Source: Roseibium sp. HPY-6 (lineage in GTDB: Bacteria; Pseudomonadota; Alphaproteobacteria; Rhizobiales; Stappiaceae). From it: a stretch of DNA of 64,000 nucleotides. Location of the stretch: contig NZ_JBEWCD010000002.1 of the NCBI RefSeq assembly GCF_040530035.1, positions 992,001 to 1,056,000 on the forward strand, read 5' to 3'. Position 1 is the first letter of the stretch, and the number at the start of each line of letters is the position of its first letter. Positions 34,849-43,541 of the stretch are shown piece by piece. Both the position numbers and the translations under genes were made by a program. Below the pieces are notes generated by a model. The model had not been told where the DNA came from and ran no database searches. It worked only from the letters and a program-made list of their open reading frames with translations.

Positions 34849-35880
34849 ATGAAGCGCGTGACAATCCATGATGTGGCGGCAACGGCTGGCGTCAGTCTGG
34901 CGACGGTTGACCGGGTGCTTAATGGCCGTCCGGGTGTGCGCAAGGCAACGATCGAAAAAGTCAGGCTTGCCGCTGACAATCTGAATTACAAACCCGATGT
35001 CTTTGCAGCCGGTCTCGCCAAGAAGCGGCTTTACCGGTTTCACTTTTTGATCCCGAACGGTCCGAACGCCTTCATGGAGGACCTCTCCCAGGAAGCCGCC
35101 TCGCATGCCGAAACGATGAGCGGTGACCGGATGACCATTCATGTGGAGCCGATCGATGCCTTTGATGGGCATCGTGTAGCCGGCACCCTGGCGGTGCTGG
35201 ACAGATCAGTTTGCGATGGGGTCGCGGTCGTGGCGCCGGCCTTTCCGGAAGTCAGGGCTAGCATCGACCGCCTTCAGGACCGCGGCGTCCCGGTCGTGAC
35301 ACTTGTCTCGGATCACCCGTCTTCCGCGCGTCAGCACTTTGTCGGGATCGACAATCAAGCCGCCGGACGCACTGCCGGTCGATTGCTTGGCCGTTTCCTG
35401 CCAGAAAAAGAAGGTCAGATCGGCCTGATCGCAGGGTCGCTTGGTTTGCGGGATCACGCCGAGCGATATGAAGGCTGCAGGCAGGTTATCGAAACCGAAT
35501 TTCCGCATCTGGAGCTGCTCAAGGTGCGTGAGGGCAGAGATGACAATGCCAGGAATGCGGATCTGGTGACAAAGCTGCTCAAGGACGTTCCGGACCTGGC
35601 AGGTCTTTACAATATTGGTGCGGGGAACCGCGGAACAATCGCCGCATTGTCGGCCTCCGCGCGGGCAGAAAAAATTGTATTCGTCGGGCATGAACTGACG
35701 CCTTACACGAGCGATGCGCTTAGAAACAATGTAATGGACGCCGTCATTGCACAGGATCCCGGTCACGAAATCCGAAGCGCCATCAGGGTTCTGAAGGCCC
35801 TTTGCGATGGCGCGCCGATCAACGACGGTCAGGAGCGCATTGGCATTGATGTTTTTCTCAAGGACAATTTGCCCGGTTAG
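34849..35880 (+). CDS. LacI-family transcriptional regulator
   Basis: A 343-residue regulator: an N-terminal LacI helix-turn-helix (VTIHDVAATAGVSLATVDRVLNGRPGVRKATIEKV, where the first two helices and the hinge are clear), then a periplasmic-binding-protein-like sensor domain with 'HFVGIDNQAAGRTAGRLLGRFL' and 'LYNIGAGNRGTIAAL'. The family senses sugars or polyols. The longer frame starts at 34819; ATG 34849 has a GAGAGG site and starts two residues before the family motif. No sugar operon lies next to it, so its target may be elsewhere; a candidate LacI-type operator exists upstream of the alpha-glucosidase gene at 52.4 kb. Confidence 0.88.
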   Translation: MKRVTIHDVAATAGVSLATVDRVLNGRPGVRKATIEKVRLAADNLNYKPDVFAAGLAKKRLYRFHFLIPNGPNAFMEDLSQEAASHAETMSGDRMTIHVEPIDAFDGHRVAGTLAVLDRSVCDGVAVVAPAFPEVRASIDRLQDRGVPVVTLVSDHPSSARQHFVGIDNQAAGRTAGRLLGRFLPEKEGQIGLIAGSLGLRDHAERYEGCRQVIETEFPHLELLKVREGRDDNARNADLVTKLLKDVPDLAGLYNIGAGNRGTIAALSASARAEKIVFVGHELTPYTSDALRNNVMDAVIAQDPGHEIRSAIRVLKALCDGAPINDGQERIGIDVFLKDNLPG

Positions 35881-35968
35881 TCTTGAATCGGTCTAAAAAA
35901 CGTAAAGTGCACTCATACACTCAATTTTTTGCATTGACCTTTGAGGCCTCGCGCCGCATATCTACGTC

Positions 35969-36433
35969 ATGCGCTTGACACAACAGACCAATTACGCCGT
36001 GCGCGCTCTCATGTATTGCGCCGTGAACCCCGACAAACCAAGCAAGGTTGCAGATATCGCGGCCAGCTTTGACATGTCGGAAACCCATCTCTTCAAGATC
36101 ATGAAGGTCCTGGTCGATGCCAATCTGATCAAGACCATTCGCGGCCGCAATGGAGGGGTCATGCTGGGCCGTCCTGCGGAGCAGATCACGGTGGGTGAGG
36201 TTGTCCGGGCAGCGGAAGAAAGCTTCCTGCTTGCAGAGTGTTTCGATTCAGGGCGAAAAGACTGTCCGCTGATCGTATCGTGTGGCTTCAACGGATTGTT
36301 GCATGAAGCTCTGGAAGCCTTCATGGAAGTGCTCGACGCGAAATCGATTGCCGATCTCTCCGAAGACCGGTTTGGCATGCGCGATCTGTTGAAAATTGAT
36401 GTCGCAAGCACGCCGATTGCCGCGAACGCATAA
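35969..36433 (+). CDS. rirA: Rrf2-family iron regulator RirA
   Basis: A 154-residue Rrf2 regulator that I assign as RirA, the iron-sulfur iron sensor of rhizobia and relatives. The N-terminal winged helix reads MRLTQQTNYAVRALMYCA and 'LIKTIRGRNGGVMLGRPAEQITVGEVVRAAEESF'; the cluster-binding cysteines fall at C91, C99 and C105 (AECF, DCPL, SCGFNG), the same positions as in characterised RirA. With iron present the [4Fe-4S] form binds TGA-N9-TCA operators and represses uptake genes. The gene is followed by a terminator and then by hemP with such an operator. It has a poor ribosome site. Confidence 0.9.
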   Translation: MRLTQQTNYAVRALMYCAVNPDKPSKVADIAASFDMSETHLFKIMKVLVDANLIKTIRGRNGGVMLGRPAEQITVGEVVRAAEESFLLAECFDSGRKDCPLIVSCGFNGLLHEALEAFMEVLDAKSIADLSEDRFGMRDLLKIDVASTPIAANA

Positions 36434-36454
36434 TCATCCAGGATGGTAAGTTGC

Positions 36455-36486
36455 AAAAAGCGCCACCGGCAGGTTGGCGCTTTTTT
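36455..36486 (+). terminator. Intrinsic terminator of rirA
   Basis: AAAAAGCGCCA (36455-36465) pairs with TGGCGCTTTTT (36475-36485), followed by another T. The flanking A and T tracts make it potentially bidirectional. Confidence 0.85.
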
Positions 36487-36681
36487 CATTTGAACGAGAC
36501 AGCGGCTCACATTTGAACCAAAAGAAAAGGCCGGGCTGGCTAGCCGCTGAGGGAGAGGAGAGGGCGGTTGGCTGGCCTGGCATTTTTTGTCTTCGGTTGC
36601 CCGCAGACCCTGTTCTTTGCAAAACCGGAGGACGCGATTTCCAGTTCCGTTTCGATCAGGCATTGCCTTGATAGGAAAACT

Positions 36682-36696
36682 TGAGTATGAGTGTCA
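36682..36696. promoter_or_regulatory. Iron-responsive operator TGA-N9-TCA (RirA box) upstream of hemP
   Basis: TGA-GTATGAGTG-TCA, extended by perfect flanks to CTTGA-N9-TCAAG (36680-36698), matches the known IRO consensus bound by RirA. It is 106 bp upstream of the hemP start and 248 bp downstream of rirA, whose terminator separates it from rirA. The AT-rich stretch to its right (TATAAAGTTGAG) could be the promoter. Confidence 0.65.
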
Positions 36697-36749
36697 AGTA
36701 TAAAGTTGAGTAAGAAACTCACCTTTTAATTGTTCTCATCTGGACGCTC

Positions 36750-36767
36750 TCGCGAAGCCTTTCGCGA
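36750..36767 (+). other. Hairpin in the hemP 5' leader
   Basis: TCGCGAA (36750-36756) pairs perfectly with TTCGCGA (36761-36767) around a GCCT loop. It lies between the RirA box and the hemP ATG, in the predicted untranslated leader. No T tract follows, so it is not a terminator. Confidence 0.5.
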
Positions 36768-36802
36768 AGCTGACAAACACGGGCCAAGGACCGATCGCGC
36801 CA

Positions 36803-37015
36803 ATGACACCAACCGCCAACAGCCAGAAGCGCCGCCTTTCCATAAGCGTGCCAGGCAGCTCTCGACACGCCTTGGCCGCGAATGCAGTGAAGCCGAAATC
36901 CGAGTTCGATTCGCGCGAATTGTTCAGCGGGCTGCGTCAGATCCAGATCCAGCACAACGAGGACACGTATCGCCTGTCGATCACAAAGCAGGGCAAGTTG
37001 ATTCTGACGAAGTGA
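36803..37015 (+). CDS. hemP: Hemin uptake protein HemP
   Basis: A 70-residue protein recognised as HemP by its C-terminal block FDSRELFSGLRQIQIQHNEDTYRLSITKQGKLILTK; the S..LF.G.....I.H....Y.L..T.QGKLILTK pattern defines the family. HemP is required for haem-iron use and acts as an activator of haem receptor expression in some alphaproteobacteria. The N-terminal 33 residues (PTANSQKRRLSISVPG) are variable. An AAGGA lies about 12 bases before the ATG. The IRO upstream suggests iron repression by RirA. No haem receptor or ABC transporter is adjacent in the window. Confidence 0.82.
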   Translation: MTPTANSQKRRLSISVPGSSRHALAANAVKPKSEFDSRELFSGLRQIQIQHNEDTYRLSITKQGKLILTK

Positions 37016-37032
37016 GCGTCTTGTTGCGGCTA

Positions 37033-37062
37033 CTGTCATCCCGGTTTGTGCCGGGATGACAG
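37033..37062. repeat. TCATCCCGG palindrome after hemP
   Basis: CTGTCATCCCGG (37033-37044) pairs perfectly with CCGGGATGACAG (37051-37062), loop TTTGTG, 12 bp. It is the most perfect single member of the repeat family and could also act as the 3' end of the hemP and cyclase transcripts, which converge here. Confidence 0.75.
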
Positions 37063-37099
37063 GCAAGCCTTAAAGATCGACCGGCAGGACGTCAGACAT

Positions 37100-38383
37100 T
37101 CATGCCGCGAAGATCGCGACCGGTTTGCCGACACCGCGCAGCGCGTGCTCGCCCATTTCGTTGAGGCCGGTCTGCAGCTCGCCCGTGAGGGCATCCCGAA
37201 CGGGTTCGGTCAGTAGCAGTTCGCGGCCAAGAGGCTTGCATAAGGACTCAACACGGCTGGTTTCGTTGACCGCCCGTCCGATTACGGTGAAATCGAGCCG
37301 TTCTTCTCCACCGACATTGCCGAAGAAAACTTCGCCCCTGTGTAGCCCTATGCCGATCTTGAGCGGATGCCAGAGCTCGGCTGGCGGGAGATCATCGGGC
37401 GCATTTTCATTAAGATCCTCGATAGCTGCAAGCGCTGCTCTGGCAGCGTTCACGGCCGCAGAAGCTGCTGCGCCCTCGCCTAGAACCTTCTGGTCGAAAA
37501 CAGCCAGAATGCCATCTCCCATGAATTTCAGAATATCACCGCCATGGTTGAGGATCGCGACGGATACCCGGTCAAAATAAGCATTGAGTATCGCAGTGAC
37601 CTCAGGCCCGCTTAGCCGGTCCGCAAGCTGGGTAAAGCCGCGCATGTCCGACATGAAGACCACCGCTTCGATGGCCTCGCCGTCACCGCGACGGATTTCA
37701 CCGTCAAGAACACGCCGTCCTGCGATCGGGCCGAGATATGTGTCGGCGACGTTGCGTGCAATGCGGGTCACAATGTGCCGTTCCACATGGAGCGCTAGAA
37801 GGTCGATCAGCCGTTTGATCTGATCCTTGTCCTTGGTCTCAAACCCACCCGGGCGCGTCGTTGCGAAAGTCATCGCATTGAACGTTTCGCCCGAAGCGCT
37901 GAGAGGCATGGCCGCATAGGCGGTAAATCCCTGCTCAGCCAGCTCCTTCATGAGTGGCGCAGAGGTGCGCCCCTCCTCCGTTTCAAGGTCAACCTTGATC
38001 GTCTGTCCTTCGATAATGACTTTGTAGAGCGGATTACGGGTGAAGGCGGTCTGCGTAATTGCGCCCGCATCTGCTGCGATTTCATCGCAGATCTGATCGA
38101 GGCGGCTCCAGAACCAGGAAAATCCGATCATCCTGGGATGAAGCGTTCCGATATGCAGCGTGCAGCGATCGATGCCGAGATCCGCGGCGGTGCAGCGCCA
38201 CATGAATTCCTCGAACATCAGCATCACGTTGTCGATCCGTGTTGCCTGGTGCAACAGCCAGTCATGTACATCGCCGAGCGTTTGTTGCTCAGGTGCACAG
38301 GAGGCACCGCGCTGGGAACGGTTGAGAAGATAGACATGCGGGGCATAGCTGCGCGGCGCGGGGTCGAGCACGTTTCGGGTCAT
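37100..38383 (-). CDS. Soluble adenylate/guanylate cyclase with N-terminal GAF-like domain
   Basis: A 427-residue class III cyclase with no membrane helix. About residues 30-200 look like a GAF-type sensor domain; the C-terminal half is the catalytic domain, with both metal-binding aspartates in VVFMSDMRGFTQLADRL and ILKFMGDGILAVF. 'IGIGLHRGEVFFGNVGGEERLDFTVIGRAVN' is the second catalytic half, typical of the family. The enzyme is probably active as a homodimer making cAMP. The architecture differs from the membrane-bound cyclase at 17.7 kb, so different signals feed the cyclic-nucleotide pool. Single gene. Confidence 0.88.
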   Translation of the reverse strand: MTRNVLDPAPRSYAPHVYLLNRSQRGASCAPEQQTLGDVHDWLLHQATRIDNVMLMFEEFMWRCTAADLGIDRCTLHIGTLHPRMIGFSWFWSRLDQICDEIAADAGAITQTAFTRNPLYKVIIEGQTIKVDLETEEGRTSAPLMKELAEQGFTAYAAMPLSASGETFNAMTFATTRPGGFETKDKDQIKRLIDLLALHVERHIVTRIARNVADTYLGPIAGRRVLDGEIRRGDGEAIEAVVFMSDMRGFTQLADRLSGPEVTAILNAYFDRVSVAILNHGGDILKFMGDGILAVFDQKVLGEGAAASAAVNAARAALAAIEDLNENAPDDLPPAELWHPLKIGIGLHRGEVFFGNVGGEERLDFTVIGRAVNETSRVESLCKPLGRELLLTEPVRDALTGELQTGLNEMGEHALRGVGKPVAIFAA

Positions 38384-38465
38384 TCGGTTTCCTCGTAATC
38401 CCGGTTCACTGCTAATCTGGTCTCAGCCGTTCAAACTTCAATCTGCGTGAGATGCAATAAAGCAA

Positions 38466-38490
38466 AAATCCCCGGCGAATTCACCGGGGA
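38466..38490 (-). terminator. Intrinsic terminator of the bet operon
   Basis: On the minus strand, TCCCCGG (38490-38484) pairs with CCGGGGA (38475-38469) around an 8-nt loop, and a run of T residues follows (38468-38464). It lies just past the betB stop. Confidence 0.8.
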
Positions 38491-38518
38491 CTGTTTGTCT
38501 GAAATCGGCTGAGACTGG

Positions 38519-39982
38519 TCAAAATGCAGCTTCAACACCCTCCATTTCAACGTAAACGCTTTTGATCTGGCTGTAATACTCAATAGCGGCATGACCGTTT
38601 TCGCGGCCAATGCCGGATTTCTTGTAGCCGCCAAAAGGCATTTCGATTGGAGTCAGATTGTAGGTGTTGATCCAGCAAGTCCCGGCCTGAAGCCTGCCGA
38701 TCACGCGGTGCGCGCGTTGAATGTCTCGTGTGAAGACGCCTGCGGCAAGACCGAATTCGGTATCGTTGGCCCGTGTCACAACGTCATCTTCATCGTCGAA
38801 GTCGAGAACGCTGAGCACCGGCCCGAAAATCTCTTCCCTGGCAATGGTCATGTCGTCCTTGACATCGGCAAAAACCGTTGGCTGGACAAAGTAGCCATCA
38901 GGGAGACTGTCGACACTGGCAGCACCGCCGCCGCATACCAGCCGGGCGCCCTCCCGTTGACCGATCTGCATGTAGTGCATGACCTTGTCGAATTGCTGTC
39001 TGGAAACCAGCGGGCCGATATTCGTCGCTTCATCCAGCGGATCCCCAAGGAGTGCGTTGCCTGTGCGCTCGGCGAGGCGGGCTAGAAATTCTTCCTTGAT
39101 CGCCTTGTGAACGAAAACACGCGTTCCGTTCGAACAAATCTGTCCGCTTGAATAGAAGTTTGCGTTGATGGCAGCTGAAACTGCGTTCTCGATGTCGGCG
39201 TCGTCGAAGATGATAAGCGGTGACTTGCCGCCGAGTTCCAAGGTCGTCTTCTTCAGGTGTTCACCGGCAAGGGCGGCGACCTTCGCACCGGTCGGGACCG
39301 ATCCTGTCAACGAGACCTTTGCAATATCGGGATGCGCAACCATCTTTGCGCCAACGTCGCCAAAACCCTGGATCACGTTGAAAACGCCATCCGGCAATCC
39401 GGCTTCGGTGAGTGCCTCGGCCAGTTTCAATGCGCTGAGCGGTGTGACCTCGGAAGGCTTGAAGATCATGGCGTTGCCGCAGACCAGCGCCGGTGCCGAT
39501 TTCCAGCAGGCAATCTGGATCGGATAGTTCCAGGCACCGATCCCGAAGCAGACCCCGAGCGGCTCGCGTTTCGTATAGGCAAAGGATCCGCCAAGATCGA
39601 TATGTTCGCCGGTAAGCGTCGCGGCCAAGCCGCCATAGTATTCAAGGCAGTCTGCGCCTGAAGCGGCGTCGGCGATGAGCGTTTCCTGCAGGGGTTTGCC
39701 TGTGTCGAGTGTTTCCAGCACCGAAAGGTCGTGGTTCTGCGCACGCAGCAGCTCAGCGGCACGGCGCAGAACCCGGCCACGTTCGGCAGGGGATGTCGCC
39801 GCCCAAACCTTCTGGCCTTCTTTCGCCGCTGAAACAGCAGCCTCAATGACCGCATCGTCCGCCGACTGGATTCGGGCAATGACCTCACCCGTCGCCGGAT
39901 AAAGGGAATCAAACGGCGTTCCGGACTGGCTTTCCAGATAGGAACCGCCGACATAGTGCGAGGCTTTCGGTTGGGCGCGCAT
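38519..39982 (-). CDS. betB: Betaine aldehyde dehydrogenase
   Basis: A 487-residue NAD(P)-dependent aldehyde dehydrogenase that oxidises betaine aldehyde to the osmoprotectant glycine betaine. The catalytic cysteine is C283 in [13 protein letters not shown] and the general base E249 in [10 protein letters not shown]; '[25 protein letters not shown]' is the typical betaine-aldehyde subgroup sequence. Third gene of betI-betA-betB, 45 bp after betA, with an AGGAG ribosome site. Confidence 0.94.
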   Translation of the reverse strand: MRAQPKASHYVGGSYLESQSGTPFDSLYPATGEVIARIQSADDAVIEAAVSAAKEGQKVWAATSPAERGRVLRRAAELLRAQNHDLSVLETLDTGKPLQETLIADAASGADCLEYYGGLAATLTGEHIDLGGSFAYTKREPLGVCFGIGAWNYPIQIACWKSAPALVCGNAMIFKPSEVTPLSALKLAEALTEAGLPDGVFNVIQGFGDVGAKMVAHPDIAKVSLTGSVPTGAKVAALAGEHLKKTTLELGGKSPLIIFDDADIENAVSAAINANFYSSGQICSNGTRVFVHKAIKEEFLARLAERTGNALLGDPLDEATNIGPLVSRQQFDKVMHYMQIGQREGARLVCGGGAASVDSLPDGYFVQPTVFADVKDDMTIAREEIFGPVLSVLDFDDEDDVVTRANDTEFGLAAGVFTRDIQRAHRVIGRLQAGTCWINTYNLTPIEMPFGGYKKSGIGRENGHAAIEYYSQIKSVYVEMEGVEAAF

Positions 39983-40027
39983 GAGGTGCTCCTGAAATTG
40001 ATCTTGGGCCGCTGATCCGGCCTGGCG

Positions 40028-41686
40028 TTAGCGTTGGCTGTTTTCCCAGTCCGGATGGATCCAGGGCTGCTGGTTCGAGGCCGGAAGCGGGTCTTTGCCC
40101 AGGATATGATCGGAGGCCTTCTCACCGACCATGATCGAAGGGGCATTGAGGTTGCCATTGGTGATTTGCGGGAAAATGGAGCTGTCTGCAACACGCAACC
40201 CATCGACGCCGATCACACGGCATTGCGGGTCGACAACAGCCGTCGCATCGTCCGCTGCACCCATCTTGCAGGTTCCGCAAGGATGATAGGCGCTTTCCAC
40301 ATGCTCGCGGATGAAATCGTTGAGCGCTTCATCGCTTTGCACATTGTCTCCCGGCTGGATTTCCTTGCCGCGATAGGGCGCGAATGCCTCCTGACCGAAT
40401 ATTTCCCGCGTCAGACGGATACAGGTTCTGAAGTCCTCCCAGTCCTCTTCATGCGACATGTAGTTGAAGAGGATCGACGGTTTGTCCTTCGGGTCACCGG
40501 ATTTCAGCGAAATGCGGCCGCGCGACTTTGACCGCATCGGGCCGACATGTGCCTGAAACCCATGCCCTTCCGCCGCCGCCTGGCCGTCATAACGCACGGC
40601 AAAGGGCAGGAAGTGATACTGCACGTCCGGATATTTGATGCCTGGCTTTGTTCGGATAAAGGCGCAACTCTCGAACTGGTTCGACGCGCCAAGGCCATTC
40701 TTGAAGAACAGCCACTGGGCACCGATCATTGCCTTGGAGAAGAGGTTCCAGTGCTTGTAGAGCGTGATCGGCTGCGTACATGCCTGCTGGATGTAAAGTT
40801 CCAGATGGTCCTGCAGGTTGGCACCGACTCCGGGCCGGTCTGCAACGACTTCGATGCCCAACTCAGACAGCTGGTCGGCAGGGCCGATGCCGGAAAGCAT
40901 CAGTATCTTGGGTGAGTTGATGGACGAAGCGGCAAGAACGACTTCGCGCGCGGCCCGGGCTTCGCGGATTTCGCCGCCGGTCTCGAATTCGACACCAACG
41001 GCGCGGTTGTTTTCGATCAGAACCTTGCGGACAAGTGCGCCCTTTATCAGTTCCAGATTGCCGCGCTTGAGGGCGGGCTTCAGATAGGCGTTGGCGGCAG
41101 ACCAGCGACGGCCCTTGTGGACCGTCATCTCCATGTCGCCGAAACCTTCCTGCTTTTCACCGTTATAGTCTTCCGTGACGCCATAGCCCGCCTGCTGACC
41201 GGCATCGCGGAAGGCATGAAACAGGGGGTTCCACTTTGTGCCGCGCTGCACATGCAAGGGGCCGTCGGTCCCGCGCCAGCCATTCTGTCCCTGCGGGTTC
41301 TGTTCAAGCCGCTTGTAGTAGGGCAGGACATGCCGGTAGCCCCAGCCGCTTGCCCCCATTTCTTCCCAGGTATCGAAGTCGCAGGCGTGGCCGCGCACGT
41401 AGACCATGCCGTTGATGGAGGACGATCCGCCGATCACCTTGCCGCGCGGTGTCGCAAGCCGGCGTCCGCCAAGGTGAGGCTCCGGCTCGCTCTCAAAACC
41501 CCAGTCGTAAATCGGCAGGTTCATGGGATAGGAAAGCGCCGCCGGCATCTGGATCAGCGGGCCAACATCAGTCCCGCCGAATTCCAGCACCAGCACCCGG
41601 TTGTTCGGATCTTCCGACAAGCGGTTCGCCATGGCGCATCCTGCGGAGCCGGCACCCACGATAATGAAGTCAAACTGGTCAGGCAT
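40028..41686 (-). CDS. betA: Choline dehydrogenase
   Basis: A 552-residue GMC-family flavoprotein oxidising choline to betaine aldehyde, membrane-associated in most bacteria. Visible are the FAD-binding start [22 protein letters not shown], the GMC signature [19 protein letters not shown], a second signature [25 protein letters not shown], and the catalytic histidine region [15 protein letters not shown]. It follows betI by 14 bp with a strong AGGAG site and precedes betB. Confidence 0.94.
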   Translation of the reverse strand: MPDQFDFIIVGAGSAGCAMANRLSEDPNNRVLVLEFGGTDVGPLIQMPAALSYPMNLPIYDWGFESEPEPHLGGRRLATPRGKVIGGSSSINGMVYVRGHACDFDTWEEMGASGWGYRHVLPYYKRLEQNPQGQNGWRGTDGPLHVQRGTKWNPLFHAFRDAGQQAGYGVTEDYNGEKQEGFGDMEMTVHKGRRWSAANAYLKPALKRGNLELIKGALVRKVLIENNRAVGVEFETGGEIREARAAREVVLAASSINSPKILMLSGIGPADQLSELGIEVVADRPGVGANLQDHLELYIQQACTQPITLYKHWNLFSKAMIGAQWLFFKNGLGASNQFESCAFIRTKPGIKYPDVQYHFLPFAVRYDGQAAAEGHGFQAHVGPMRSKSRGRISLKSGDPKDKPSILFNYMSHEEDWEDFRTCIRLTREIFGQEAFAPYRGKEIQPGDNVQSDEALNDFIREHVESAYHPCGTCKMGAADDATAVVDPQCRVIGVDGLRVADSSIFPQITNGNLNAPSIMVGEKASDHILGKDPLPASNQQPWIHPDWENSQR

Positions 41687-41700
41687 GAAAGAGCTCCTGC

Positions 41701-42303
41701 TCAGCCGTTGTCGGCACGGTTCGTGTAAGCGGCGATTTTGGTTTCAACATAGTCTTCAACGATTGCGATCGCTGCCTGCCGGTCCGGACGGGCATCGCTC
41801 AAGGCCTGGCGGATCCAGACACCATCGATCATCGAAGCCGTTCCCTCTGCAACACGCTGCGCCTCGGCACGTGGCATGAATGAGCGCAGATTGAATGTCA
41901 GATTTGAAGCCAGCCGTGCCGCATAAACACGCAACAACCGGCTGTTGCTCTTCGTCGTGCGCGACTGCACGTAAAAAGCGAGCCATGCGGCTATCACGGC
42001 GGGCTGGAACTGGTCGGTCGCAAAGTTGCCGGTGATGATTGCCGAAATGCGTTCGCGCGGTGTTTCAGCGCGGGCAAGGTCCTTGCGGATTGCGCGGCCG
42101 AGTTCGGTCAACAGATGTCGCATTGTTGCTGCAAGCAATTGGTCTTTCGACCCGAAATAGTGGTGAACCAACCCGCCGGAGACGCCAGCGCGCTTGGCGA
42201 TCTGGGCCATCGTGATGTCGCTGTAACCACGTTCATGAATTGCGTCGACGGTCGCATCGATCAGGCTTTTCCGACGTTCCGCTTCCATTCCGACTTTGGG
42301 CAT
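41701..42303 (-). CDS. betI: TetR-family repressor BetI
   Basis: A 200-residue choline-responsive repressor. The TetR helix-turn-helix is [40 protein letters not shown], a perfect match for BetI-type proteins. The start is placed at ATG 42303 ([11 protein letters not shown]), where a GGAG lies 8 bases upstream; the longer frame to 42354 would run through the operator. It is the first gene of the bet operon and is divergent from choX; the operator lies 35 bp upstream of its start. Confidence 0.92.
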   Translation of the reverse strand: MPKVGMEAERRKSLIDATVDAIHERGYSDITMAQIAKRAGVSGGLVHHYFGSKDQLLAATMRHLLTELGRAIRKDLARAETPRERISAIITGNFATDQFQPAVIAAWLAFYVQSRTTKSNSRLLRVYAARLASNLTFNLRSFMPRAEAQRVAEGTASMIDGVWIRQALSDARPDRQAAIAIVEDYVETKIAAYTNRADNG

Positions 42304-42337
42304 CGCAATCTCCGGGCTTTCCCGAGTATTATTTTTA

Positions 42338-42351
42338 ATTGAACGTTCAAT
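42338..42351. promoter_or_regulatory. BetI operator: ATTGAACGTTCAAT palindrome
   Basis: A perfect 14-bp palindrome between the divergent betI and choX genes. It matches the operator type known from BetI-regulated promoters. Its position just upstream of betI predicts repression of bet and possibly choXWV in the absence of choline. Confidence 0.75.
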
Positions 42352-42526
42352 CAATGAAAACTTGCAAAATTTTGCAGTGGATGTTTGGATTGCGCCGGGG
42401 CAGGGTCTTGGAGGAATGTCACGGACACTTCTGACGTCCGTCCTTCGCGGGTTCCGGCGTTATGCGCCGTGCAGGACCACGCACCCTGTAAAATAGATAA
42501 GTCAGCTTTCCGAAGGAGGTATACTC

Positions 42527-43471
42527 ATGAACATTGCAGCGAAACTCGCTGGAGGTCTGGCACTTAGCCTGATGCTGTCCGGCACGGCACTTGCCAGCGA
42601 CCCGGATGCCTGCAAGACGGTTCGGTTCTCGGACGTCGGCTGGACGGATATCACGGCAACGACGGCAGCGACATCGGTGGTGCTTGAAGCGCTTGGCTAT
42701 GAACCGGATGTAAAATTGCTGTCCGTGCCGGTTACCTATGCGTCCCTTAAGAACAAGGACATCGACATCTTCCTCGGCAATTGGATGCCGACAATGGAAG
42801 GCGATATCAAGAATTACCGTGAAGATGGGTCGGTCGAAACCGTTCGCGCCAATCTGGAAGGGGCCAAATACACGCTCGCGGTTCCGAAATACACCTATGA
42901 CAAGGGCCTGAAGAGCTTCCAGGACATCGCCAAGTTCCGGGACGATCTTGATGGCAAGATCTACGGCATTGAGCCGGGCAATGACGGCAATCGCCTGATC
43001 ATCGGCATGATCGACGAAAACCTTTTTGGTCTCGAAGGCTTTGAAGTTGTTGAGTCGTCCGAGCAGGGCATGCTCGCCCAAGTGACGCGTGCCGGAAGAC
43101 GGGAAAACGATATCGTCTTCCTCGGCTGGGAACCACATCCGATGAACGCCAATTTCGAGATGGCCTATCTGGAAGGTGGCGACGACATTTTCGGCCCGAA
43201 CTTCGGTGGCGCGACGGTCTACACGAATGTCCGCGCGGGCTACACCAAAGAGTGCCCGAACGTCGGCAAGTTTCTTGAAAACCTCGAGTTCTCGCTTGCC
43301 ATGGAAAACGAGATCATGGGCGCGATCCTGACTGATGGAGAGGATCCGAACAAGGCGGCAGCAGCTTGGTTAAAAGAGCATCCCGCTACATTCGAAAGCT
43401 GGCTGGTGGGTGTAAAGACATTCGACGGAGGCGACTCGTTTGCCGCTGTGAAAGGTGCACTTGGCCTCTAA
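42527..43471 (+). CDS. choX: Choline ABC transporter substrate-binding protein
   Basis: A 314-residue periplasmic binding protein with a signal peptide (residues 1-24, cut after GTALAS). The mature sequence CKTVRFSDVGWTDITATTAA is the OpuAC/ChoX-type start. Aromatic residues in the pattern FLGNWMP and FLGWEPHPM form the trimethylammonium cage, supporting choline (and possibly betaine) as ligand. A strong AAGGAGG site precedes ATG 42527. It is followed by a strong hairpin before choW, which fits extra synthesis of the binding protein. Confidence 0.93.
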   Translation: MNIAAKLAGGLALSLMLSGTALASDPDACKTVRFSDVGWTDITATTAATSVVLEALGYEPDVKLLSVPVTYASLKNKDIDIFLGNWMPTMEGDIKNYREDGSVETVRANLEGAKYTLAVPKYTYDKGLKSFQDIAKFRDDLDGKIYGIEPGNDGNRLIIGMIDENLFGLEGFEVVESSEQGMLAQVTRAGRRENDIVFLGWEPHPMNANFEMAYLEGGDDIFGPNFGGATVYTNVRAGYTKECPNVGKFLENLEFSLAMENEIMGAILTDGEDPNKAAAAWLKEHPATFESWLVGVKTFDGGDSFAAVKGALGL

Positions 43472-43488
43472 GGTTTAAACCTTACTGG

Positions 43489-43517
43489 GACGCCGGCTTG
43501 ATCGCCGGCGTCTTTGT
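43489..43517 (+). terminator. Hairpin between choX and choW (partial terminator)
   Basis: GACGCCGGC (43489-43497) pairs perfectly with GCCGGCGTC (43504-43512), 9 bp, followed by TTTGTTTT. It lies within an operon whose downstream genes need to be expressed, so it may act as an attenuator. Confidence 0.7.
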
Positions 43518-43541
43518 TTTAGACACAGAAGGGGCGACAAG

